64,000 nucleotides of DNA, from contig NZ_JASHKA010000013.1 of NCBI RefSeq assembly GCF_030732845.1, positions 62,001-126,000 on the forward strand. Reading direction: 5' to 3'. The notes under the pieces are model-generated. The model was not told where the DNA came from and did not search any database. It saw only the letters and a program-made list of their open reading frames with translations. This document shows, one piece after another, positions 49,186 through 56,832 of this stretch (position 1 is the stretch's first letter; each line of letters opens with the position of its first letter). Source of the stretch: Roseibium sp. MMSF_3544 (lineage in GTDB: Bacteria; Pseudomonadota; Alphaproteobacteria; Rhizobiales; Stappiaceae). Made by a program: the position numbers and the translations under genes.

Positions 49186-50037
49186 CTAATTCAGTGCTCC
49201 TTCAAGCAGCGCATCCAGACGCCCCGACTGCTCAAGGGAGGCAAGATCATCGCCGCCGCCGACATGCGTCGATCCAACGAAGATTTGCGGGACGGTTCGC
49301 CGGCCGCCACTGCGCGCAACCATGACATTTGCAGCCTCGGGATCGCGCTCGACATCCACCTCGATAAAGGGCGTTCCTTTGTTCTGGAGGAGAGCCTTGG
49401 CAGCCTGGCAATGGGGACATTCCGGCGTGGTATAGATCAGCACACCGGAACCGTTCGCCTGCACCGTGTTGTCCTGAAGCCAGGCGATGACCTCGGCAGC
49501 CGCCCTGTTCGGCGGAAACACGGGATAGAAAACCTTTTCGACAACCCCGTCCTTGAGAATGAGGGTCAAGCGCTTCATCAACCGCATCCCCTCCACAATC
49601 ATGGTCGGAAGGCGCATCGCATCGGTCAGTTCGAACCGGGCATCGCTCAGGATTGGAAAAGTCAGGCCCAGACGGTCGGAGAGTTCCTTCTGATAATCCG
49701 CAGTCTGTGTGCTCAAACCAAAGACAGTGACCCCCAAAGCCGAGAATACGTCCGTTTCGGCTTGAAACGACAATGTCTGCGGCGTGCATCCCCGTGCGCC
49801 GGGAATATCGTTCCAGCCCGGTGGCAGCTCGACACCCGGGACACCCGTCATCGGATAGGCATAGACAATAACCCGGCCAGGCACCTTGGAAAGATCAACC
49901 AACGTGCCGGTCGTGGCAGGAAGCGGCACAGCGGAGAACGTCATCCCGGTCAGATGATCAGCCTCGCCATCATCGACCGGCTGTGGCAGATCATCGGGAA
50001 GAATCAGAGGGTTGGTGTTGTCCCGGTCACTCGGCAT
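49186..50037 (-). CDS. Peroxiredoxin-glutaredoxin fusion protein
   Basis: Predicted glutathione-linked peroxidase. From the ATG at 50037 (AGGAG 10 bases upstream) it has 283 residues. The N-terminal peroxiredoxin domain (about 25-190) carries peroxidatic Cys84 in GARGCTPQTLSF. The C-terminal glutaredoxin domain (about 197-283) carries the active site Cys207-Pro-His-Cys210 in YTTPECPHCQAAK and the GSH-binding TVPQIFVGSTHVGGGDDL. The linkage lets the glutaredoxin recycle the peroxidase with glutathione, as known for Haemophilus hybrid Prx5. An in-frame ATG at 50070 is an alternative start. No other peroxiredoxin Cys is present. Confidence 0.9.
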   Translation of the reverse strand: MPSDRDNTNPLILPDDLPQPVDDGEADHLTGMTFSAVPLPATTGTLVDLSKVPGRVIVYAYPMTGVPGVELPPGWNDIPGARGCTPQTLSFQAETDVFSALGVTVFGLSTQTADYQKELSDRLGLTFPILSDARFELTDAMRLPTMIVEGMRLMKRLTLILKDGVVEKVFYPVFPPNRAAAEVIAWLQDNTVQANGSGVLIYTTPECPHCQAAKALLQNKGTPFIEVDVERDPEAANVMVARSGGRRTVPQIFVGSTHVGGGDDLASLEQSGRLDALLEGALN

Positions 50038-50266
50038 GAAGCTTGTTCTCCTGTTCACTCGCGTTCCCATGCATCAAAAGTGGTTGCCCGGAAAGATCCA
50101 AAGTTTGAAATTTTGGGGGGCCACTTGTGCGGAGACGATCAGATTATTCCGTCACCAAGGCTCTGTGGAGTGTCGATGAACGGTTGCAAAGTGTGACCAA
50201 ACAGAGCCGGTGGAGCTTAGTGCTTCGCAAACACAACATCAAAGAGAACAGCAGACCAGAGCCGTG

Positions 50267-51967
50267 TCAGTTTGCCGGTTCGTGCGCCGGGTGTCGCTTT
50301 TGTTTGGATGTTTTTCCAATGCCGGGATTGAAGCTGTTGGTCGGGTCGAGGTCTTCATAAAACGCGGCGAGCGCAGGCTTTGCAGTATAGAGGTGGCCGA
50401 CATTGTGCTCGGCCGGGTATTCGGCGCCGCGCTTGTCCAATAGCGCTAGCATTTTCTGCTTGATCGCCTTGGGGTCGGCTCCCTTGCGCACCACGTAATC
50501 CTGGTGAAAAACGTGGCAAAAGAAGTGGCCATAATAGAGCTTTGAAATCAGGTCTTTCTCGATGTCTTCCGGGAGCGTTTCAAACCAGTCTTCCTCGTTG
50601 CGCGCCAGGGCGATGTCGAGTGCGATGACATCTTCGACCTCGTTCGAGTGGACCGCGTGATATCGCACCCCTGCGCCTGCCGCAGCAAATCGATGCAGCA
50701 TCGCCTTCTTGGCCTCTGCCTCGTTGCAGGCAAACCAGGCGTCCTTTCCAAGCGTTTCCGTGAGGATTGCTTCAACCGCCTCTGCTATTTGCGGGCCAAC
50801 CTTCAAGATTAGGTGATGTTCGTAGCGAGCGCGCCAGTCCAGCATGCGCTTCGGCAGAGGTTCTGGAACCAAGCGACTGAATACCTGCATCGCACGATCG
50901 ACCAGATTGCTCGGCAGGAATGGAATTTTGTTCAGACGCGCATCCATGGCGCCCTTGATTGCGAAGAACATCGGCAGACGATCCGTACCGAACCAGTGGA
51001 TCATCATCAGTGTGTCTTTGCCGTATTTTCGTGCGACGTCAAAGAGTTCGCGGTGGACGTACTCGCCACAGATCGGCAGTTCGTCACACTCGGTCAAAAT
51101 GCGGCGACGCAGAACTTTCAAGTCCGCCGGATCATTGGTGCCGATATAGTAGACGCGCTCTTCGCCGATCGCCGGATAGGTATCGAGCCGGACCGCGAAA
51201 ACCGCCAACTTGCCAGCAGAGCCCGACGCCTCGAACAATCTGTCCGGATCGGCATTGTAGCGTGAGGGTGTTGAAGCGGTGACATCCCGAACCTTATCAG
51301 TGTAGCCATCATCCGACGCGCGTCCGACACCCTCCTTGATGTCAACTTCTGTAAACCGGCCTTGCTCGAGCCTTTCCAGGATCTCCTCCGGCGTGTCGCC
51401 AAGGTCAATCCCGAGATGATTTACCAGGCGCAGCACACCGTCGCTGCCGATTTGAGCGTAGAGAGCAAGCTCCGTATAAGCGGGTCCGCGTTGGGTTAGA
51501 GCGCCCCCGGAGTTGTTGCAGACGCCCCCAACGATCGATGCGCCGATGTTGGAGGATCCAATGATCGAATGAGGTTCTCTGCCGAGTGGCTTCAGCAACC
51601 TCTCCAGCTTGTAGAGCGTGCTCCCCGGCAGACCGATGATCTGATGCCCGTCTTTCAGCACATGGATATTGTCGAGACGCAGCGTGTTGATGATCACGAC
51701 ATCGCGGTCATAATCGCCACTCGGGGTCGATCCTTCCGTCAATCCGGTGTTAGCGGCTTGCATGATGACGATCCGGTCAGCGGCAACACAGGCTTTCAGC
51801 ACGCGCCACATTTCGAGAAGTGTGCCGGGAATAACGACAACTTCGGCTTCACCCTCTCCTGAGCGAAATCCTGTCCGGAAGCGCTTCGTGCCCGCGGAAC
51901 TGGTCCGTACAAAAGAAGCACCGACGATCTCGACCAGTGCGTCAGTGAACTGTGCATCCGAAGTCAT
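50267..51967 (-). CDS. dld: Quinone-dependent D-lactate dehydrogenase
   Basis: Peripheral membrane FAD enzyme that oxidises D-lactate to pyruvate and reduces quinone. The ATG at 51967 gives 566 residues, close to E. coli Dld (571); the frame extends to 52072 but with an unconserved leader. The PCMH-type FAD domain shows VIPGTLLEMWRVLKACVAAD, MQAANTGLTEGSTPSG and GSSNIGASIVGGVCNNSGGA; the C-terminal region has the family stretch YGHFFCHVFHQDYVVRKGAD and DPTNSFNPGIGK. The proximity to cioAB suggests coupled D-lactate to oxygen electron flow, which is an inference. Confidence 0.95.
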   Translation of the reverse strand: MTSDAQFTDALVEIVGASFVRTSSAGTKRFRTGFRSGEGEAEVVVIPGTLLEMWRVLKACVAADRIVIMQAANTGLTEGSTPSGDYDRDVVIINTLRLDNIHVLKDGHQIIGLPGSTLYKLERLLKPLGREPHSIIGSSNIGASIVGGVCNNSGGALTQRGPAYTELALYAQIGSDGVLRLVNHLGIDLGDTPEEILERLEQGRFTEVDIKEGVGRASDDGYTDKVRDVTASTPSRYNADPDRLFEASGSAGKLAVFAVRLDTYPAIGEERVYYIGTNDPADLKVLRRRILTECDELPICGEYVHRELFDVARKYGKDTLMMIHWFGTDRLPMFFAIKGAMDARLNKIPFLPSNLVDRAMQVFSRLVPEPLPKRMLDWRARYEHHLILKVGPQIAEAVEAILTETLGKDAWFACNEAEAKKAMLHRFAAAGAGVRYHAVHSNEVEDVIALDIALARNEEDWFETLPEDIEKDLISKLYYGHFFCHVFHQDYVVRKGADPKAIKQKMLALLDKRGAEYPAEHNVGHLYTAKPALAAFYEDLDPTNSFNPGIGKTSKQKRHPAHEPAN

Positions 51968-52218
51968 GTACCCGAATGTCCTCAACCTGTTTTTCGATGT
52001 CGTTTGTGAGGGTTGGATACCACAGCAGGCAAACCGTTCAAACCAGTAACAATACTTGCAACGATCGACCAACCAGCTTGATGGTCGCAGTTTCGGCGCT
52101 CAGTTCGGGTCGTCTGTTGGGTGAACACCAACCCGCTCGTCATAACGCCTGCGCTGAACTTCAGGTGGCAAACAACTGACAAAAACAGGTTTTAAACAAG
52201 ATGCCAGCTTGCTTGAAC

Positions 52219-53649
52219 TCAGGCCGAATGACGGCGAGATTTCGCAAAGAGAGCACGAACGTCCGGCTTGGACCGGTGCCGGCGATCCATGGGGATCTGT
52301 GCGACGTGTTCAATTTCAAACGTTCCGATGCGGCTTGCACGATCGTGCCAATCAGAGAGACTGCCGGCATCGCCCGAAACGAACAAGACCGGCCGGCCTT
52401 CGCTGTCGACCGCAAAGGCAGCTCCCGCCACCCCAGGCCAAAGGCGCGCCGCTGTCTCGACAGAAAATGCATAAAGACCTTTCGTCGAAGCAGCATGCCG
52501 GCCAAGAAGCCAGAGCCGGCCTTCGCCGTCCAACCGACCCGCATCGCCGGTGCGATGCCAGACGGTTTCGCCTTCAACAAGTTTGGTTTCAAGATCCCGG
52601 GAGGCGTCAAGATAACCGCGATTGACGTGTGGCCCGGAGACCAGGATTTCGTCATCGGCAAACTTTAGCGCGACTTCTTTGACGGGCGTTCCGACCGGAA
52701 GTCCCTGTCCGGAGCCGGCCGCATCCCAGTCTGCTTCGCTTAAGCTCTCCAGATGCGCATGGGCAACGGGCTCTGCTTCCGTCGATCCATAGACAACGGT
52801 CAATCCTATCGTTGGGTTGTGTTCGATAAACCGGCGCGCGACGTCGGGATAAAGCGGCCCACCTCCGGTCATCACCCTTTGAAGACCACTGCCGAGTGGA
52901 GCGCCGGCAAGCCGATCAACAATCACCGGCGGCACCAGAAGGCGGGTTGCGGCAACACTTTGCGCAAGACGACGAATGCGGTCTGCACCGGTGCGATCAT
53001 GCCGGCGCAGGTTCCAATTCGGCATCACGGCCGTCGACCCGTGGCCGATGCAGGTCAGGACGAAGGCGGGAAAAGCGACAATATCCGTTTCATCGCGATC
53101 AGACGCAATCAGTGGCGCCAAGGCGCTATGCTGCGCCTTCATAAGCCCGTGTGACCGTTCGATTGCCTTCGGTTCGCCCGTACTTCCACTCGTAAAGGAA
53201 ATCAACGCCGGGTCACCGCGCCCGAGGCTCTCACACTGATCATTTATCGCGCTGCCTTCCATCGCAGCAGAAAGCCGAATGGGAATGGACCGCGTCTCCG
53301 GCAGGAAAAAAGCCAGTGCCCTGATGGCAGGCGATGCCAGGAGAGCCTTAGGTCTGGTCACCGAAGCCGCATGCCGAAACCCGGCAAGACCCATTGCAGG
53401 TTCAGGAAAGACGGCGACCGCACCCAAGCGCCAAAGCGCAGCGAGGCCTGCGTAAAGATCAATGCCGGGAAAGACCCCTACGAGCACCCGGTCACGCTTT
53501 CCGATCCCTTTTGACGCAAACGCGGCGGCGAGCCTGGCAGACCGGCGTTCGAGCTCGCCATAACTCACCACTGTGCCCGACCGGTCGATGATCGCGGTGC
53601 GCTCACCTTGCCGTTGGGCCTTTAACAGGAAGTCGTCAATCAGGTTCAA
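52219..53649 (-). CDS. AMP-forming acid-CoA ligase / adenylating enzyme, last gene of the isoprenoid cluster
   Basis: ANL-superfamily enzyme that adenylates a carboxylic acid. The 476 residues have the A3 motif SFTSGSTGEPK at 151-161, VYGSTEAEP near residue 290 (A5), HRTGDAGRLDGEGRLWLLGR (A7/A8) and a catalytic Lys461 in DRRHRSKPD at the C-terminus. It is shorter than most acyl-CoA ligases (500-550), and the RHxxK end resembles OleC-like lactone synthetases more than classical CoA ligases, a tentative reading. Its TTG start overlaps the stop of the upstream gene (TTGA), so it is translationally coupled as gene 7 of 7. The acid substrate is unknown. Confidence 0.8.
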   Translation of the reverse strand: MNLIDDFLLKAQRQGERTAIIDRSGTVVSYGELERRSARLAAAFASKGIGKRDRVLVGVFPGIDLYAGLAALWRLGAVAVFPEPAMGLAGFRHAASVTRPKALLASPAIRALAFFLPETRSIPIRLSAAMEGSAINDQCESLGRGDPALISFTSGSTGEPKAIERSHGLMKAQHSALAPLIASDRDETDIVAFPAFVLTCIGHGSTAVMPNWNLRRHDRTGADRIRRLAQSVAATRLLVPPVIVDRLAGAPLGSGLQRVMTGGGPLYPDVARRFIEHNPTIGLTVVYGSTEAEPVAHAHLESLSEADWDAAGSGQGLPVGTPVKEVALKFADDEILVSGPHVNRGYLDASRDLETKLVEGETVWHRTGDAGRLDGEGRLWLLGRHAASTKGLYAFSVETAARLWPGVAGAAFAVDSEGRPVLFVSGDAGSLSDWHDRASRIGTFEIEHVAQIPMDRRHRSKPDVRALFAKSRRHSA

Positions 53650-54446
53650 AGCAGCCGCCCCATCAAGGCATAGCGGCGAAAGACCGTCCCACCGAACTTG
53701 CGGCTTTGCGCCTCCGAAGCGATGCCTGCTCGCATGAGCGCGTGAATGACTTCACTGAAACCGTGTTCCTCAGCAAGACCGTGCACGCGGTCCGCCATGG
53801 CGCGCCCGGCACCGGGAACGGCGCCAACATAAGTCTTCAGCACCACCGCACCCTTGCGCAAAGGATCGGGGAAAGCCAGGGTCAATCCCCTCGCCTTACT
53901 GTCACTGTCGAGCGCGCGAAGGATAAATCTGGGATCGGCATGTGCCAGGAGCGGCATGTATCGCTGAAGAAAAATCTCTAATGGAACCGGTGTGAAGAAA
54001 GGTGTTGTTCGAAACCCGTCCATGACGAGTTCGTGGGCACTTGCAAGGAGAGCCTCCGCGTCCTCGCCATTCCAGGCTTCCACCACAATTCCTTTGACCG
54101 CCTCAGCATATCCGCGTGAGCCGGGTTTTGCTGTTGCAGAGGCATGCAGCTCGGCGATCTCGAAGCCTGCCTTCTCGTAAGCTGCGAGATCATCGGGTCC
54201 GGCGTCCGGCTCCATCAGGAAACCGGGACTTCCGTCCGTCCAGACAGGCAAGCGGTATTTTCCCCACGTAGACCCGTCCATCGGTCCGACAACCGCCTGG
54301 ATCCCTTTCTTTCGAAGCGTTTCGCAGGCTTCATTGAGGAAGGCAGCACCGCTCTCTGCATCTGCACACAAGCCTGTGCCGATCGCAGCGGTGCGCAGAC
54401 CATTCCAGGACGGTGCCTCCCGATAAATCTCAAGACGTGTCGTCAT
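53646..54446 (-). CDS. Putative GNAT-like acyltransferase, gene 6 of the cluster
   Basis: 266-residue soluble protein. The first half (about 1-150) looks like an acyl-CoA N-acyltransferase fold with GPMDGSTWGKYRLPVW at 54-69, a motif seen in unassigned GNAT-like proteins. The second half (about 150-266) may be a second GNAT-like repeat (DPLRKGAVVLKTYVGAVPG near 196-214). No substrate can be named. The ATG shares one base with the TAA of the preceding gene (TAATG). Placed between a polyprenol-kinase-like gene and an acid ligase, it could transfer the acid activated by the ligase onto an amine. Confidence 0.55.
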   Translation of the reverse strand: MTTRLEIYREAPSWNGLRTAAIGTGLCADAESGAAFLNEACETLRKKGIQAVVGPMDGSTWGKYRLPVWTDGSPGFLMEPDAGPDDLAAYEKAGFEIAELHASATAKPGSRGYAEAVKGIVVEAWNGEDAEALLASAHELVMDGFRTTPFFTPVPLEIFLQRYMPLLAHADPRFILRALDSDSKARGLTLAFPDPLRKGAVVLKTYVGAVPGAGRAMADRVHGLAEEHGFSEVIHALMRAGIASEAQSRKFGGTVFRRYALMGRLL

Positions 54447-55744
54447 TACAGGGCCTCATGGAAATAGGCAGGGAGCAGCAACAGCAGGGCCGTTGCTGCA
54501 AAGCGCAGACCCGGACCACGCTCCCCCCAGGTTTTGGGACGAAGTGTTTCCGTCATCACGGTCAACAGAGTGGCCGCCGCGACCACAGCACCTAGAGGCA
54601 AGGCAGGTACCCAGCCCATGTGGCGGATGACTGCCGGAAACAGCAGCCAGTAGATACCGGTCGCCAAAATGGCCGCGGCCACGCCGGCCGGAATTCGGAA
54701 CCTGGACTGTCGCATGGCAAATGCGGCGTATCCGGCCCCAATGGCAGCGAAGGTTGCCGAGTAGTAGGCAATGGCATTCGTGCCGAAGACCGTTCCTGTG
54801 ATGATCCAGATCATGCCGGTCAAGACCAGTGTGCTGACATAGTCGAGCACGGCATCCACGCCCTCCGCTGCAGGCCGCGCAACGAGAGCGGCGAAAAATG
54901 CCAGGACCGGGAGTATGGCGTTTATCGGATTTGCCACGATCACCGACAGGATGAGGGCGACTGACGCAGCGCGGGCAGCATGGGGCGTCATGCCGACAAG
55001 AGGTGCAGCATATCGGGCCGCCAGGAGCACGATAAGCCAGCCGGTTGTTATCGCGCCCAGGATCAGCGGTGGCGACTCTGCCCAGATGACAAGAAGGATA
55101 TGAATTCCAACGGGTACGAAAAGATTGTCGAGGCCCCGCCAACTGTCGGCTTCGACATAGGTGGCAAACAGGGAGACCATCGTGGCCAGCCAGATCACGT
55201 TCTGCCGCGGAATCTCCGTCGCGGACAAGAGAATGATCACCACGGTCATCCAGGTCACCACAAAGAACGCGATGCTGCCCTCGGCGCTCTTGACGCGGTC
55301 ACCCTCCCCGAAGCGCAGGCGTCCATAACTTGTGCCCACAAGCGCCGCGGCGGCATCGGACAACGTCAGCACCGCGATCGGCAAAACGTAAAGCGCCGGG
55401 TCGCCGGGCGAGAGCACAAAAAGCACCGTGATCGCAATCAGAAACAGAAAGTCGCCCCAGGACTGGCGCTCCACCGAATGGAGCGATGCACCAAGACCCT
55501 TGGCGGCGATCCCGGGCAGCCGGAGCACCAGGAGTGCAGCAGCGGCAAGGACAGCAAAAACGAGAAACCCTTCTCTGTGGAGGATCAACGGCAACACCAT
55601 GGCATGCAGCCCGACGCCGACGTGAACCGCTTTGCGCTGGCTTTCCGCGCCGATCACAAAGCGGCCGGAAAGCTTGCGAATAAGGGCAGCAAGCGCAAAT
55701 AGCGCCATCACAGAGGCAACGGCGACAAGGATCTGCAAGATCAA
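54446..55744 (-). CDS. Dolichol/phytol-kinase-like membrane protein with an extra membrane half, gene 5 of the cluster
   Basis: 432 residues with about 12 predicted transmembrane helices. The N-terminal half (about 1-215) fits the SEC59/VTE5 polyprenol kinase and CDP-lipid synthase superfamily: RKAVHVGVG (residues 38-46), LTLSDAAAALVGTSYGR with Asp130, and VKSAEGSIAF around Lys152. Such enzymes phosphorylate long-chain prenyl alcohols using CTP. The C-terminal half (about 216-432) is a further membrane domain I do not recognise. It starts at a TTG overlapping the previous stop (TTGA), with GAGG 7 bases upstream. Confidence 0.7.
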   Translation of the reverse strand: MILQILVAVASVMALFALAALIRKLSGRFVIGAESQRKAVHVGVGLHAMVLPLILHREGFLVFAVLAAAALLVLRLPGIAAKGLGASLHSVERQSWGDFLFLIAITVLFVLSPGDPALYVLPIAVLTLSDAAAALVGTSYGRLRFGEGDRVKSAEGSIAFFVVTWMTVVIILLSATEIPRQNVIWLATMVSLFATYVEADSWRGLDNLFVPVGIHILLVIWAESPPLILGAITTGWLIVLLAARYAAPLVGMTPHAARAASVALILSVIVANPINAILPVLAFFAALVARPAAEGVDAVLDYVSTLVLTGMIWIITGTVFGTNAIAYYSATFAAIGAGYAAFAMRQSRFRIPAGVAAAILATGIYWLLFPAVIRHMGWVPALPLGAVVAAATLLTVMTETLRPKTWGERGPGLRFAATALLLLLPAYFHEAL

Positions 55745-56832
55745 GCGGCGACCTCCTCGATGACGAGGTCAGAATAAAAAAACGCTTTGTCTTCCCGTTT
55801 CAGCCGCGCTTCGAGTTCGGAGAGACGTTTTACCCGATCGCCGAAGGCGGCTGGTGCCTGTCTTGGCGCCATCATGTTCCAGTAGACCAGCCTGGCTCCG
55901 GGAGCAGCTTTTGCAAGCAATTTGCCGTAGATCTCAGCGGTCACGTCCATCGACATGTATTCGAAAATATCGGACAGATTGAAACCGTCATACGGTCCGT
56001 CCAAGATGGCATCGATGGCCCCATGCCTAAGGGTTAGCCGATCGAGGCGCTCTGCGATCAGTGCGTAGTTCTCAGCACGCCAGGCCGTCGGCAACGCCGC
56101 ACCGGTCTGCCCGGTCAGGATTTCCCGCATATACGGGTTTTCGCTTGGGTCCTGCTCCACTGCAGCAAAACGGACCTTTCGCCGAACATGAGCGCCGGCA
56201 CTTCCTTCCACGTGATCGAAAAACGCAGGATCACGTCCGAGCCACCCCATCAGTCTGCGGGAAAAAAAGAAGCTGGTTGCCAGTTTCCAGCGGCTGTTGT
56301 TCCAGCGTCGCTCGAAAAACCGAACCCGTTCGTCGTAGTCGCGTTTCACAAAAACATCTTCAACAGTTTTTCGGGAGTGGATCAAAGGCAGCACGTAGCG
56401 CCGAAACAAAAGAAAATAGTTTTCGAATTTACCGACGCTTCCAGCACCTCGTTCCACCACAATCGGTGTCAGGTTCTTCCAGAAATCCTTCGTTCCGTCG
56501 CCGCAGGCGCTTAGAACACGTTCAAACAAATGCTCCCGGCGTGACGACGGTACGGCGCCGAAAAGTTCCAGGAACTCGTCATGCGCAAGCGTTTGAAACG
56601 CGGCGATCCGCAACCGGAGGCAGGCGATTTGTGCCTCCGACAGGTCTGCGGCAACAACTTCTTCTGGATCCAGCAAAAGCAGTGCGAGCACGTTGTCACC
56701 TGCGGCACAGATCGACAGGAACCGTTGCCCGGCGGACTGGTTCATACCGGCAAGCAGAATGTCGGCATCTTCCCATGCCCTTGCATAGCGGATGGCTTCA
56801 AAGCTTGCTCGCTGGTCGATTGATGCGCTCAC
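55741..56832 (-). CDS. DUF3419 family protein, BtaA-like 3-amino-3-carboxypropyl transferase, gene 4 of the cluster
   Basis: Relatives of BtaA transfer the 3-amino-3-carboxypropyl group of SAM to a lipid hydroxyl, the first step of betaine-lipid synthesis. With the GTG at 56832 (overlapping the previous stop, GTGA; AGGA upstream) it has 363 residues. A SAM-binding Rossmann core lies at RFLSICAAGDNVLALLLLD (38-56) and VVAADLSEAQIACLRL. The later NLSDIFEYMSMD motif is typical of DUF3419. The middle (about 90-210) is basic and Phe-rich and may bind membranes. A frame open to 56901 runs into the upstream gene. No BtaB-type methyltransferase is in the cluster, so the product would not be an ordinary betaine lipid. 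Confidence 0.78.
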   Translation of the reverse strand: MSASIDQRASFEAIRYARAWEDADILLAGMNQSAGQRFLSICAAGDNVLALLLLDPEEVVAADLSEAQIACLRLRIAAFQTLAHDEFLELFGAVPSSRREHLFERVLSACGDGTKDFWKNLTPIVVERGAGSVGKFENYFLLFRRYVLPLIHSRKTVEDVFVKRDYDERVRFFERRWNNSRWKLATSFFFSRRLMGWLGRDPAFFDHVEGSAGAHVRRKVRFAAVEQDPSENPYMREILTGQTGAALPTAWRAENYALIAERLDRLTLRHGAIDAILDGPYDGFNLSDIFEYMSMDVTAEIYGKLLAKAAPGARLVYWNMMAPRQAPAAFGDRVKRLSELEARLKREDKAFFYSDLVIEEVAA

